Positions 55,611 to 64,000 of a stretch of 64,000 bases of DNA are shown here, piece after piece; within the stretch, counting starts at the first letter, position 1, and each line of letters starts with the position of its first letter. A program made the position numbers and the translations under genes. The notes below the pieces were generated by a model. The model ran no database searches. It was not told the origin of the DNA and saw nothing but the letters and a program-made list of their open reading frames with translations. The DNA comes from Alphaproteobacteria bacterium (GTDB lineage Bacteria; Pseudomonadota; Alphaproteobacteria; Sphingomonadales; Sphingomonadaceae), in assembly GCA_018970445.1 (NCBI GenBank), contig JAGWWF010000007.1, forward strand, positions 62,001-126,000, in the 5' to 3' direction.

Positions 55611-55761
55611 GACTCGTCTGACGGCGTGGCTCCGCCACGCTTCTCCTGTTTCCTTGTTTTCCGCTGAAGCGGACTCGGCGGCTCTGCCGCCGGCCGCGTC
55701 CATCTGCCAACGCTTGCCAACCCACAGTCCCCATTGCACTCTCGGCCGCAGGGGGCTCATC

Positions 55762-56544
55762 ATGCCATTATCCGATTACACCATCGCCGATTTCACCGCC
55801 GGCCCCTGGACGCGGCCGGTCTATCGGCGCGGGTCTGGCCCGGCCGTGATCGTGATCCACGAAATTCCCGGCCTGCACCCATTGGTGTTCGATTTTGCCG
55901 ATCGGCTGGTGGCGGCGGGGATGACCGCGTTCTGCCCCAGCCTGTTCGGCACGCCGGGCAAGCCGGCAACCAAGGCCTATGCCCTGGCGCAGATGGCGAT
56001 CAACATCTGCGTCCGCCGCGAATTTTCGGTGTGGGCCGCTGGCCGGTCCAGCCCGATCGTCGATTGGCTGCGGGCGCTGGCGGTTCATGCCCATGGCGAA
56101 TGCGGCGGGCCCGGCGTGGGGGCGATCGGCATGTGTTTCACCGGCGGCTTTGCCCTGGCGATGATGACGGAGCCGTGCGTGATCGCCCCGGTGCTGAGCC
56201 AGCCCAGCCTGCCGATCCGCGGCGCCAGGGCCGGCAGCATCGATGCCAGCCCGGCCGAAATCGCCTGTGCCAGGGGCCGGCTGGAACGGGAGGACCTGAC
56301 CGTGCTGGGCCTGCGCTATCGCGGCGATCCCCTTGTGCCCGATGCGCGCTTTGCCCGTTATGCCCGCGAACTGGGCGACCGGTTCATCGATGTGACGCTG
56401 GAACCGGAACATGCCCGGCCCGATACCGGCATGACCCCGCATTCGGTGCTGACCATTCACCTGCCCGAACGGGGGCCGGGCAAGGCGGCCGAAGCCCAGG
56501 TGATCGGCTTCTTTCAGCAGCGGCTGGGTCTTGCCGCGGCGTGA
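55762..56544 (+). CDS. Dienelactone hydrolase family protein
   Basis: An alpha/beta-hydrolase of 260 residues in the dienelactone hydrolase branch. The catalytic cysteine is in AIGMCFTGGFAL (GxCxGG nucleophile elbow), the glutamate region near VIVIHEIPGLHP, and the histidine near ARPDTGMTPHSVLTIH. These enzymes open lactones formed in aromatic degradation, but many relatives have other substrates. ATG 55762 follows GGGGGCTCATC; the longer frame from 55609 crosses the tRNA trailer. It is 51 bases upstream of the FKBP gene. Confidence 0.87.
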   Translation: MPLSDYTIADFTAGPWTRPVYRRGSGPAVIVIHEIPGLHPLVFDFADRLVAAGMTAFCPSLFGTPGKPATKAYALAQMAINICVRREFSVWAAGRSSPIVDWLRALAVHAHGECGGPGVGAIGMCFTGGFALAMMTEPCVIAPVLSQPSLPIRGARAGSIDASPAEIACARGRLEREDLTVLGLRYRGDPLVPDARFARYARELGDRFIDVTLEPEHARPDTGMTPHSVLTIHLPERGPGKAAEAQVIGFFQQRLGLAAA

Positions 56545-56595
56545 TTGCCGCCGTACCAGCCATTTCTTGCAGACAGGAATCGAACGCGGGACAGG

Positions 56596-57027
56596 ATGAT
56601 GCAGGTGCGCGGGCCTTTGGCGGCGATGATGGTGGCGATGCTGGCGCCCATGGCGGGCGTGGTGGCGCAGGTTCCGCCGCAGGTGCTGCCCGGCGGCACC
56701 CGTTACAGCGATGGCAAACCGGGCTTTGGCGCGCTGGCCGAACCGGGGCGCCTGGTGGCGGTGCATTACACCGGCTGGCTGTATGTGGATGGCATGAAGG
56801 GCCGCAAGTTCGACAGCTCGCGCGACAAGGGCCAGCCGTTCGTGTTCATGCTGGGCATGGGCCAAGTGATCCCCGGCTGGGATGAAGGCGTGGCCGGCAT
56901 GAAGGTGGGCGGCACCCGCACACTGATCGTGCCGCCGCAGGCCGGATATGGCGAAAATGGCGCGGGCGAGACGATTCCGCCGGGCGCGACCCTGTTGTTC
57001 GAAGTTGAACTGCTGGACGTGCAGTGA
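56596..57027 (+). CDS. Exported FKBP-type peptidyl-prolyl isomerase
   Basis: A 143-residue protein with a signal peptide (GPLAAMMVAMLAPMAGVVAQ) and one FKBP domain: VAVHYTGWLYVDG, KFDSSRDKGQPFVFMLGMGQVIPGWDEGVAGMKVGG, and TLIVPPQAGYGENGAGETIPPGATLLFEVELLDVQ (each given only as location markers along residues 55-143). Active-site aromatic and aspartate residues are conserved. It should assist protein folding in the periplasm. A TTG at 56545 is open but ATG 56596 after ACAGG gives the signal peptide. Its TGA overlaps the ATG of the next gene. Confidence 0.92.
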   Translation: MMQVRGPLAAMMVAMLAPMAGVVAQVPPQVLPGGTRYSDGKPGFGALAEPGRLVAVHYTGWLYVDGMKGRKFDSSRDKGQPFVFMLGMGQVIPGWDEGVAGMKVGGTRTLIVPPQAGYGENGAGETIPPGATLLFEVELLDVQ

Positions 57028-57872
57028 TGGCCAGCCGCGCACCGGCCGATCTGGCCATCATCCCGCGCAACCTGCGCTTTGGCCGCAATGAAGTGCGGGG
57101 GCGCTGGTGGCTGGGCGGTGATCCGGTCGCCACGGCCTGGCACAACGCGCTTTCGGCCAGCTTTCCGCTGGGCGAGGGGTTCTTCATCGAAAGCGTGCGG
57201 CGGTTCCGCAAGGATGTGCCGCCCGAACTGGCGGCGCAGATCGATGATTTCGTGCGCCAGGAAGCCTATCACACCCGCGAACATGTCGCCTTCAACGATG
57301 CCGTGAGCGGGGCGGGTTACGACACAACGGCCATCGAACGGCGCATTGCCGACAGCCTGGTGGATGCGCGCACGGCGCACCCGGTGGCGCAACTGCTGAT
57401 CACCGTGAGCCTGGAGCATTTCACCGCCATCTTTGCCCATGCCATGCTGGCGCGCGACGGGCGGCAATTTGCCGGGGCATCGCAGGAAACCCGTGCGATG
57501 TGGAGCTGGCATGCCATCGAGGAGATCGAGCACAAGGGGGTTGCGTTCGACACCTACATGCACGTCACCCGCGGCCTGAAGCCGGCCAAGCGCTGGGCGA
57601 TCCGGTCGCTGGTGTTCCTGCGCATCTCGCGAAATTTCGTGAAGAACCGGTCGCGCGATGCGCTGGAACTGCTGGCCCAGGATGGCATCGGCGGCTGGCG
57701 GGCGCGGGCGCGGCTGGCCTGGTATCTGCTGGGCTGGCCGGGTGTGCTGCGCCAGGTGGCGCTGGCGTGGGCAGTCTATCTGCGGCCGGGATTTCATCCC
57801 TGGGATCATGATGATCGCGATCTGATCGCCCGCCATGCCGCCAGCATCTCGGGCACGACGCCGCCCGTCTGA
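57027..57872 (+). CDS. Predicted metal-dependent hydrolase (PF10118-like)
   Basis: A 281-residue protein of a family annotated only as metal-dependent hydrolase. It is mostly helical with a pattern of ferritin-like metal ligands: FVRQEAYHTREHVAFND (E, H, E, H) near residue 75, ISLEHFTAIFAH near 130 and WSWHAIEEIEHKGVAFD near 160, that is repeated ExxH motifs that could hold a di-iron site. The real reaction is unknown. The ATG overlaps the FKBP stop, so the two are coupled. Confidence 0.8.
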   Translation: MASRAPADLAIIPRNLRFGRNEVRGRWWLGGDPVATAWHNALSASFPLGEGFFIESVRRFRKDVPPELAAQIDDFVRQEAYHTREHVAFNDAVSGAGYDTTAIERRIADSLVDARTAHPVAQLLITVSLEHFTAIFAHAMLARDGRQFAGASQETRAMWSWHAIEEIEHKGVAFDTYMHVTRGLKPAKRWAIRSLVFLRISRNFVKNRSRDALELLAQDGIGGWRARARLAWYLLGWPGVLRQVALAWAVYLRPGFHPWDHDDRDLIARHAASISGTTPPV

Positions 57873-58027
57873 TCGCGGCTGATAATTCACGGCGAATTGC
57901 ACTTTGCGCGGCCTGAATTTCTGATAGGCTTTCGATATTGTTGCTGCACAGACCGGTGACCAAGCCGGCGCGGCGCTGCGTTGCTGTGCCCGCGCACGGT
58001 GCGTCGGGCAAACCGGGGGGAACTGCC

Positions 58028-59386
58028 ATGGGCGTGCATGAACATGTTGATCTGAACGGCTTTGTCGAAGGCGTGAAGCGGCGCAATCCGGGCCAGCCCG
58101 AATTCGTGCAGGCCGTGCAGGAAGTGGCCGAAGATATTTTCGATTTCATGGGCGACAAGGTGAAATATCACGAAGCCCAGATCCTGCGCCGCATTGCCGA
58201 ACCGGATCGGGTGATCAGCTTCCGCGTGTGCTGGCAGGATGACAAGGGCAATATCCGCGTGCAGCGCGGCTGGCGGGTGCAGAACAACAATGCCATCGGG
58301 CCCTACAAGGGCGGCATCCGGTTCCACCCCAGCGTCACCGAAAGCGTGCTGAAATTCCTGGCCTTTGAACAGACGTTCAAGAACGCCCTGACCGGGCTGC
58401 CGATGGGCGGCGGCAAAGGCGGTTCCAATTTCAACCCCAAGGGCAAGAGCACCAATGAAATCATGCGCTTCTGCCAAAGCTTCATGACCGAGCTGTATCG
58501 CCACATCGGCGCCGATGTTGACGTGCCGGCCGGTGATATCGGGGTGGGCGGGCGCGAGATCGGCTATATGTTCGGCCAGTACAAGCGCATCACCAACCAT
58601 TTCACCGGCGTGCTCACCGGCAAGGGCCTGGAATGGGGCGGCAGCCTGATCCGCACCGAAGCGACCGGTTATGGCGCGGTCTATTTCCTGCAGAACATGC
58701 TGCTGTCCAAGGGCATGGATGTGGCGGGCAAGACGGCGGTGATTTCCGGTTCGGGCAATGTTGCCACCCATGCCGCCGAAAAGATCGTGGCTTTGGGCGG
58801 CAAGGTGCTCACCCTTTCGGATTCGGAAGGCTTCATCCATGATCCCGATGGCATCAGCCAGGACAAGATCGACTGGGTGAAGGATCTGAAGAATGTGCAG
58901 CGCGGCCGCATTTCGGAATATGTGAACGAGTTCAAGGGCGCGAGCTTCCATGGCGGCGGCGCGCGGCCGTGGGGCGTGGCCTGCGACCTGGCGCTGCCCT
59001 GCGCCACCCAGAATGAACTGAACGGCGAGGAAGCCAGGACGCTGCTGAAGAACGGCTGCATCGGGGTGGCCGAAGGCGCCAACATGCCCACCGATCTGGA
59101 CGGCGTGCATGTCTTCAAGGCGGCGAAGATCCTCTATGCCCCCGGCAAGGCGTCCAACGCTGGCGGCGTCGCGGTTTCTGGCCTGGAAATGAGCCAGAAC
59201 AGCGCCCGCATGAGCTGGAAAGAAGAGGAGCTGCAGGAGATGTTGAAGGACATCATGCGCGGCATCCATGATCGCTGCCTGGAATATGGCGGCCAGGGCG
59301 GCGGCTATACCGATTATGTGAAGGGGGCGAACATCGCCGGCTTCAAGAAGGTGGCCGATGCCATGCTGGCCTTTGGCGTGGTGTAA
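58028..59386 (+). CDS. gdhA: Glutamate dehydrogenase (NADP-type)
   Basis: Hexameric dehydrogenase of 452 residues converting 2-oxoglutarate and ammonia to glutamate. The length and the motifs GPYKGGIRFHPSV, LPMGGGKGGSNFNPKGKS (catalytic lysines), VPAGDIGVGGREIGYMFG, ATGYGAVYF and the dinucleotide-binding AVISGSGNVATHAAEKI are those of the small bacterial type related to E. coli GdhA. ATG 58028 is preceded by a strong GGGGGG ribosome-binding site. The upstream 155 bases carry the promoter but I cannot identify a clear box. Cofactor preference is inferred from family only. Confidence 0.95.
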   Translation: MGVHEHVDLNGFVEGVKRRNPGQPEFVQAVQEVAEDIFDFMGDKVKYHEAQILRRIAEPDRVISFRVCWQDDKGNIRVQRGWRVQNNNAIGPYKGGIRFHPSVTESVLKFLAFEQTFKNALTGLPMGGGKGGSNFNPKGKSTNEIMRFCQSFMTELYRHIGADVDVPAGDIGVGGREIGYMFGQYKRITNHFTGVLTGKGLEWGGSLIRTEATGYGAVYFLQNMLLSKGMDVAGKTAVISGSGNVATHAAEKIVALGGKVLTLSDSEGFIHDPDGISQDKIDWVKDLKNVQRGRISEYVNEFKGASFHGGGARPWGVACDLALPCATQNELNGEEARTLLKNGCIGVAEGANMPTDLDGVHVFKAAKILYAPGKASNAGGVAVSGLEMSQNSARMSWKEEELQEMLKDIMRGIHDRCLEYGGQGGGYTDYVKGANIAGFKKVADAMLAFGVV

Positions 59387-59410
59387 GGGCGGCGCCGGGG
59401 GAGAGCGGAG

Positions 59411-59923
59411 ATGAGCGGGATCATCGATCGGCGGGTGTGTGCCGAGATCGATGGCCCGTTCGTGCTGTTCCTGATCGGCATCCGCATTAACCGGCTGTGG
59501 AAACCCAACAGCTGGCTGCCCACCTTCATGGCGATGGGGCCGATGATTGCCGAACTGTCGCGCCGGCCCGAACTGGGCCTGTTGCACAACCGCACCCATT
59601 TCGGCTTTCCGGCCACGATGCTGGTGCAATATTGGCGCAGCCACGCGGCCTTGCAGGCCTTTGCGACCAGCCGCGATCAATTGCATCTGCCGGCCTGGCA
59701 GCGCTTCAACCAGGCGGTGGGCTCCAACGGCGATGTCGGCATCTGGCACGAAACCTATCTGATCCAGCCGGGCCGATATGAAAGCGTCTACAGCAACATG
59801 CCGGCCTGGGGTCTGGGCCGGGCCGGCACCATTCACGATGCCGTGGGGCCGCGCGCCCGCGCCGAAGGGCGGCGGCAGATGCAGATTTCGAACGGGGGAA
59901 TGACCAATGACCAAAGCATCTGA
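59411..59923 (+). CDS. DUF4188-family protein
   Basis: A 170-residue cytoplasmic protein resembling the DUF4188 group, which are ferredoxin-like-fold proteins sometimes annotated as monooxygenase- or aldoxime-dehydratase-related. Conserved stretches are FVLFLIGIRINRLWKPNSWLP, GLLHNRTHFGFPATMLVQYWRS, and GIWHETYLIQPGRYESVYSNMP. Function is not established. It starts 24 bases after gdhA and overlaps the following thiamine-enzyme gene by 17 bases, so those two are translationally coupled. Confidence 0.78.
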   Translation: MSGIIDRRVCAEIDGPFVLFLIGIRINRLWKPNSWLPTFMAMGPMIAELSRRPELGLLHNRTHFGFPATMLVQYWRSHAALQAFATSRDQLHLPAWQRFNQAVGSNGDVGIWHETYLIQPGRYESVYSNMPAWGLGRAGTIHDAVGPRARAEGRRQMQISNGGMTNDQSI

Positions 59924-61553
59924 CCTGCTGGTGCAATGCCTTGAGGAAGAGGGCTGCGAATATGTGTTCGGCGTGCCGGGGGAGGAAAATCTGGATTTCC
60001 TCGACAGCCTTGAACGATCGACAAAGATCAGGCTGATCCTCACCCGCCACGAACAGGGCGCCGGCTTCATGGCCGCCACCTATGGCCGCCACACCGGCAA
60101 GGCCGGGGTGTGCGTGGCCACGCTGGGGCCGGGCGCCACCAATTTCGTCACGGCGGCGGCCTATGCCTTTCTGGGCGGCATGCCGATGCTGATGATCACC
60201 GGGCAGAAGCCGATCAAGAAATCCAAGCAGGGCCGGTTCCAGATCCTGGACGTGGTGGACATGATGCGGCCGATCACCAAATATACCCACCAGCTGGCCA
60301 GTGCCGACAATATCCCCGCCCGCACCCGCGAAGCCTTCCGGTTGGCGCAGGAGGAAAAGCCCGGCGCCACCCATCTGGAACTGCCCGAAGACATTGCGCA
60401 TGATCCCACCGATGCGGTGCCGTTCAAGCCAAGCTATGCCCGGCGGCCGCTTGCCGATGCCAAATCCATCCTGGCGGCGGTGCGGGCGATCGAGGCGGCC
60501 AAATCACCGATCCTGGTGATCGGGGCCGGTGCCAACCGCACCATGACCAGCAAGATGCTGCTGGAATTCGTGGAAAAGACCGGCATTCCGTTCCTGACCA
60601 CCCAGTTGGGCAAGGGCGTGATCGATGAACGCCATCCCAAATTCCTCGGCTGTGCCGCGCTGTCGGCCGGGGATTTCGTCCATGCCGCGATCCGCCGCGC
60701 CGATGTGATCGTCAACATCGGGCACGACGTGATCGAAAAGCCACCCTTCTTCATGTCGGGCGATGCCACCACGGTGATCCACATGAGCTTCCGTTCGGCG
60801 GAGGTGGACCCGGTCTATTATCCGCAGATCGAGGTTATCGGCGATATCGCCAATGCCGTGTGGCAGCTGAAAGAGGCGATCAGGGTGCAGCCGCACTGGG
60901 ATTTTGCCGCCATGCTGGCCGCCCGCGCCGCCGAAGTGGCGCACCGCGATGCGGCGGTGGACGACACGCGCTTCCCCATCTATCCGCAATATCTGGTCAG
61001 CCAGATCAGGAAGGTGATGCCCGAAGATGGCATCATCGCGCTCGACAATGGCGTCTACAAGATCTGGTTTGCCCGCAACTACACCGCCTATCGGCCCAAC
61101 ACCGTGCTGCTCGACAACGCGCTGGCCACCATGGGGGCGGGCCTGCCATCCGCCATGGCCAGCAACATGGTCTATCCCGATCGCAAGGTGATGGCGATCT
61201 GCGGCGATGGCGGCTTCATGATGAACAGCCAGGAGATGGAGACGGCGGTTCGGCTGGGCCTGAACATCACCGTGCTGATCCTGAACGATGGCAGCTATGG
61301 CATGATCCGCTGGAAACAGGCCAACATGGGCTTCAAGGATTGGGGCCTGGAATATGGCAATCCGGATTTCGTCGCCTATGCGCAGGCCTATGGTGCCCAC
61401 GGCCACCGGGTGACGAGCGCGGAAATGCTGCCCGGCCTGATGCAGCATTGTCTCGACACGCCCGGCGTCCACCTGATCGATTGCCCGGTGGATTACAGCG
61501 ACAATGATTCGATCCTGAACAAGGAGATCAAGGAACTGAGCGCCCGGCTGTGA
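59907..61553 (+). CDS. Acetolactate synthase-like thiamine diphosphate enzyme
   Basis: ThDP-dependent enzyme of 548 residues, most like the stand-alone (catabolic) acetolactate synthases. The Pyr domain has the catalytic glutamate in RHEQGAGFMA; the PP domain carries the ThDP motif GDGGFMMNSQEMETAVRLG with NDGSYGM. No regulatory small subunit (IlvH) or acetolactate decarboxylase is nearby. The product may be acetolactate, but other decarboxylases (sulfoacetaldehyde, benzoylformate-like) cannot be excluded by eye. ATG 59907 is inside the DUF4188 gene with a GGGGGA ribosome-binding site. Confidence 0.85.
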   Translation: MTKASDLLVQCLEEEGCEYVFGVPGEENLDFLDSLERSTKIRLILTRHEQGAGFMAATYGRHTGKAGVCVATLGPGATNFVTAAAYAFLGGMPMLMITGQKPIKKSKQGRFQILDVVDMMRPITKYTHQLASADNIPARTREAFRLAQEEKPGATHLELPEDIAHDPTDAVPFKPSYARRPLADAKSILAAVRAIEAAKSPILVIGAGANRTMTSKMLLEFVEKTGIPFLTTQLGKGVIDERHPKFLGCAALSAGDFVHAAIRRADVIVNIGHDVIEKPPFFMSGDATTVIHMSFRSAEVDPVYYPQIEVIGDIANAVWQLKEAIRVQPHWDFAAMLAARAAEVAHRDAAVDDTRFPIYPQYLVSQIRKVMPEDGIIALDNGVYKIWFARNYTAYRPNTVLLDNALATMGAGLPSAMASNMVYPDRKVMAICGDGGFMMNSQEMETAVRLGLNITVLILNDGSYGMIRWKQANMGFKDWGLEYGNPDFVAYAQAYGAHGHRVTSAEMLPGLMQHCLDTPGVHLIDCPVDYSDNDSILNKEIKELSARL

Positions 61554-61611
61554 GGGCGGCCGGCCGGCAGCGGCATTGACCGGCCGGGGTGGCGGCCCCA
61601 CATCGGCCGGC

Positions 61612-62454
61612 ATGATGCCTGCGCCCACCCCGCCCGAACCCGCCCGCCCGCTGGGCCGCGTGTGGCTGGTGGCCAATCGTTCCAGCCGCTCCACCGACGA
61701 TGCCCGCATCGCGGCGCTGGAACAGGCGCTGGCCGCGGCCGGTGCCCGCGTCGCCGGCCGCAGCGATTTTCCCCGCCAGCCCGCCCCCGATGCCGCGGCG
61801 CTGGCCGGGATCGACACGCTGGTGGTGATGGGCGGCGATGGCACGCTGGGCGCGGCCAGCGCGGCGGCGGCGGGCTGGGGCGGTCAGTTTCTGGCCATTC
61901 CCGGCGGCACCATGAACCTGCTGCCGCGCGCCCTGCACGGCGATGCGTCGCCTGCTGCCATCGTGGCGGCGGCGGCCACCGGCACGCTGGCGCATGTGCC
62001 GGTGGTGCGCGCCGGCGGCCACACCAGTTTTTGCCGGATCATCATCGGGCCGCTCACCCGCTGGGCACGGGCGCGGGAAAATGCCCGGCACGGCCGGCTA
62101 TGGCGGGTGTGGCAGGCGGTGCGGCTGGCGCTGGCGCGCGGCTTTCTGGGCGGGGTGAAGGTGGCGGGCCAGCCCGGCCGCAACCCCGGTGTGCTGGTGC
62201 TGCCATCGGATCAAGGGCTGGAAGTGGCTTTGTTTTCCGGGCGCGGCCTGGGTGCGGCGATGGCGGTGGCGGTGAACTGGCTGCTGGGCGATTGGCGCGC
62301 TGCCGGCGCGGTGACGGCCTTTGCCGCGCCCGATCTGCTGGTGGGCCGCCGCCGCACGCTCAGGTGCCTGTTCGATGGCGAACTGCGCCGGCTGCCACCA
62401 CCGGTGCGGTTTGTGCCCGGCTGGTCGGATCTGCGCTACATTCGCACGCTCTAA
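61612..62454 (+). CDS. Diacylglycerol/sphingoid-type lipid kinase
   Basis: A 280-residue member of the DAGK catalytic family. Motifs: VWLVANRSSRSTDD at the start, the glycine-rich nucleotide loop TLVVMGGDGTLGAAS, and FLAIPGGTMNLLPRAL. The C-terminal beta-sandwich ends with FDGELRRLPPPVRF, matching the family. Lipid kinases of this type phosphorylate diacylglycerol, or related hydrophobic alcohols; in a sphingolipid-making bacterium a sphingoid base could be considered, but there is no direct evidence. Start ATG at 61612 (a second ATG follows). Its stop overlaps the convergent reductase stop by four bases. Confidence 0.85.
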   Translation: MMPAPTPPEPARPLGRVWLVANRSSRSTDDARIAALEQALAAAGARVAGRSDFPRQPAPDAAALAGIDTLVVMGGDGTLGAASAAAAGWGGQFLAIPGGTMNLLPRALHGDASPAAIVAAAATGTLAHVPVVRAGGHTSFCRIIIGPLTRWARARENARHGRLWRVWQAVRLALARGFLGGVKVAGQPGRNPGVLVLPSDQGLEVALFSGRGLGAAMAVAVNWLLGDWRAAGAVTAFAAPDLLVGRRRTLRCLFDGELRRLPPPVRFVPGWSDLRYIRTL

Positions 62455-63026
62455 CCCGCCAGCTTGCGGGCCACGGCGAAAAACTGCTCGATCCGGGCCG
62501 GGGTGGCATCGCGGATGGTGCCCACCACCTGCAGCTGCGTCACCTTCAGGCCAACGAAATCCAGGATCTGCCGGCGCAGCACGTTGGGCCAGCCGTTGCG
62601 ATAGCCCAGCCACAGATACCAGGGCGGGGTATCGGCGGTGATCAGCACGCGGGCGGTGCGGCCTTCGAACAGCTTCCTGGGAAAATGCCCGTCGCCTTCA
62701 TAGGCAAAGGCGATGCCGGGCAGGAAGGCGCGGTCGATCAGCCCCTTCAGCTTGGCCGGCGCGGCGCCCCACCACAAGGGATGGACCAGGATCAGCGTGT
62801 CGCACCAGCGCACGGCATCGAGGAAGGCGACGATGTCAGGCTCATGATCCATCCGGCTGTTGTAGCCATGGGCGAGGTTGGGATCGAAATCCATCGCCGA
62901 CAACTGCATCACCCGCACCTCTGCTCCGCGTGCCCGCGCCGTTTCGGCCGCAGCCGCCGCCAGCGCACTGCACAGGGAGTTGCCATCGGGGTGGCCATCA
63001 AGCACCAGAATGCGGGCGGAATTCAT
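62451..63026 (-). CDS. Flavodoxin-fold NAD(P)H:quinone reductase
   Basis: A 191-residue flavoprotein of the NQO1/MdaB/KefF superfamily. The FMN/FAD-binding start is ILVLDGHPDGNSLC; LILVHPLWWGAAPAKLKGLIDRAFLPG is the conserved cofactor and substrate loop; the end has GLKVTQLQVVGTIRDATPARIEQF. These enzymes reduce quinones with two electrons, protecting against semiquinone. The start at 63026 has GATGTGAACGATC upstream with no perfect ribosome-binding site. The intergenic region beyond carries the second copy of the 117-bp repeat. Confidence 0.88.
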   Translation of the reverse strand: MNSARILVLDGHPDGNSLCSALAAAAAETARARGAEVRVMQLSAMDFDPNLAHGYNSRMDHEPDIVAFLDAVRWCDTLILVHPLWWGAAPAKLKGLIDRAFLPGIAFAYEGDGHFPRKLFEGRTARVLITADTPPWYLWLGYRNGWPNVLRRQILDFVGLKVTQLQVVGTIRDATPARIEQFFAVARKLAG

Positions 63027-63065
63027 GATCGTTCACATCCTTGTCAAGGCGGGCACCGGGCCGTG

Positions 63066-63183
63066 CAGTTTTGACACTATTGACGAATCCGGCGGAACTC
63101 AGCGTTGAAAAGCCTGTGTTTTGGCCAATCGGCTGGGCTGCTGGCGATGTGCAGTCTATGCCGGAATGTGGCCTGTAGGACAG
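63066..63183 (+). repeat. Dispersed ~117-bp element, copy 2
   Basis: Same ends as copy 1 (CAGTTTTGACA left, CTGTAGGACAG right) and almost the same length (118 versus 116 bases), but a diverged middle. It lies between the quinone reductase and the TPR gene. Read on the minus strand, each copy begins a few tens of bases (17 and 43) after a gene's stop codon. Confidence 0.55.
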
Positions 63184-63225
63184 TCCCGATGGAGTGCCGA
63201 CCTTACCCGCGTTGCCGCCTTGCGG

Positions 63226-64000
63226 TCATGCAAGAAACACGTCCTTGGGATGGTCGCGGTATTTTTCGCATTCGGCGCGGAAGTCATAGGGCACGGTGTC
63301 GGCGCAATCGGGCCATTTCTGGGTGGCGAGCCAATATTCCACCAGCCCTAGCCGCGCGCAGAGCTTCACGAAGCGCGGATCGGCGCGCAACTGTCCAAAG
63401 CTGGCATAGAACAGGTCACCCGGACGATAGGCAACCAAGCCCAATTTATCATCTGGGCTGCCGTTTGGACCAAAGCGACAGCGATCAGTCATCGCAAAAC
63501 TTTCTTCGACAAACCCCAATTCGGCGCATTCTGCCACTTTGAGAGCATCGATATAGCCTGACTGATCAGCCTGCTGGATCATGGCTTGCACATATTGCAG
63601 GCGAAGATCGGGCGCACGAAATGCCTGCGCCCACAAAATCGTGCGGTCATATTCCCGCATCGGGTACCGTGCCAGTCGGGCAGGATCGATCATGGTGTCA
63701 AAGGCGGGCCAATCAAAGCCATGCGCATGGGCAAGCAACAACACTGCAGAACAGTGATGATTGTCCGGCTGTAGTTCGACTTCGGCTTTCAGGGCGGCCA
63801 GGCCCGCTGCATACGCGCCCGACATGTATAGAAAAATGGCGGCATTGCTGGAGGCAAATTTGTTCAGTGGATCAAGAGCCTTGGCCCGCTGGGCCATGCG
63901 GGATCCATCGCGAACTCGGCCGACGCAAACATAAGCATAGCCAAGATTGGCGAGGCCATCTGGCGAGTTTTGCCCAATCTGTTCAAGCCGCCGCATCGTG
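63226..64000 (-). CDS. TPR-repeat protein, C-terminal part only
   Basis: The frame runs off the window, so only the last 258 residues are visible. They form TPR-like helical pairs: DGLANLGYAYVCVGRVRDGSRMAQRAKALDPLNKFAS near the start of the visible part, and later YASFGQLRADPRFVKLCARLGLVEYWLATQKWPDCADTVPYDFRAECEKY (as location markers around residues 195-245). That tail is typical of large TPR proteins with an N-terminal adenylate-cyclase or DNA-binding domain, the identity of which cannot be seen. G+C content looks lower than in the neighbouring genes. Confidence 0.7.
   Translation of the reverse strand, partial: TMRRLEQIGQNSPDGLANLGYAYVCVGRVRDGSRMAQRAKALDPLNKFASSNAAIFLYMSGAYAAGLAALKAEVELQPDNHHCSAVLLLAHAHGFDWPAFDTMIDPARLARYPMREYDRTILWAQAFRAPDLRLQYVQAMIQQADQSGYIDALKVAECAELGFVEESFAMTDRCRFGPNGSPDDKLGLVAYRPGDLFYASFGQLRADPRFVKLCARLGLVEYWLATQKWPDCADTVPYDFRAECEKYRDHPKDVFLA

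Overview
The window is high-GC, densely packed alphaproteobacterial chromosome, most probably from the order Sphingomonadales. Support: the rseP-bamA-skp-fabZ block lacks lpxD and lpxA (sphingomonads generally replace lipopolysaccharide with glycosphingolipids); there is a PEP-CTERM protein, a long-form L31 without zinc cysteines, and a FixLJ/cbb3 respiratory block. Family and genus cannot be assigned by eye. There is no plasmid, prophage, CRISPR array or intact insertion sequence, and no gene-free gap longer than 300 bases.

Layout. 1-4.9 kb: envelope biogenesis (site-2 protease RseP, BamA, Skp, FabZ). 5-9 kb: a small secreted protein, then leftward genes for an EamA exporter, an M20 peptidase and isovaleryl-CoA dehydrogenase. 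8.9-10.2 kb: rightward cassette of an XRE regulator and two paralogous four-helix membrane proteins, cutting the leucine-degradation locus in two. 10.2-15.8 kb: the rest of that locus (both methylcrotonyl-CoA carboxylase subunits, a methylglutaconyl-CoA hydratase-like enzyme, an NTF2-like secreted protein), with a strikingly AT-rich membrane-protein gene inside it. 16-19.7 kb: L31, then a CoA-transferase/enoyl-CoA hydratase/quinone reductase set and an Lrp regulator. 20-24 kb: a lipoprotein, a TIR-TolB-TPR membrane protein, and the tyrosine-degradation dioxygenase hppD with a VOC partner. 24-30 kb: penicillin-acylase-family hydrolase, a gutted S9 peptidase, an acyl-CoA dehydrogenase, a DUF6671 protein and pyrC.

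29.9-40.6 kb is the respiratory block: tandem-domain universal stress protein, FixL with the haem-PAS residues of the known oxygen sensor, FixJ, then the leftward operon ccoNOQPGHIS ending in a small cysteine-rich exported protein. FNR/FixK-type boxes precede fixL and ccoN, so oxygen sensing and high-affinity oxygen respiration look like one regulon.

40.6-64 kb: an ATP-grasp enzyme, aspartate aminotransferase, TrmL, a PEP-CTERM protein, GH3 glucosidase, 2,4-dienoyl-CoA reductase, tRNA-Gln(CTG), Ppx/GppA, RlmE, the agmatine-to-putrescine pair aguA-aguB, a VapBC toxin-antitoxin pair with a clear palindromic operator, family-5 uracil-DNA glycosylase, FolK, tRNA-Lys(TTT), dienelactone hydrolase, FKBP isomerase, glutamate dehydrogenase, a DUF4188/acetolactate synthase-like pair, a lipid kinase, a flavodoxin-fold quinone reductase and the C-terminal end of a TPR protein cut by the window edge.

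I see no unmistakably new multi-gene defence or biosynthetic system. The most unusual items are the AT-rich gene inside the leucine operon, the XRE/two-membrane-protein cassette, the TIR-TolB-TPR protein, the CX3CH protein at the end of the cco operon, and a roughly 117-bp element present twice with conserved ends and a diverged core.
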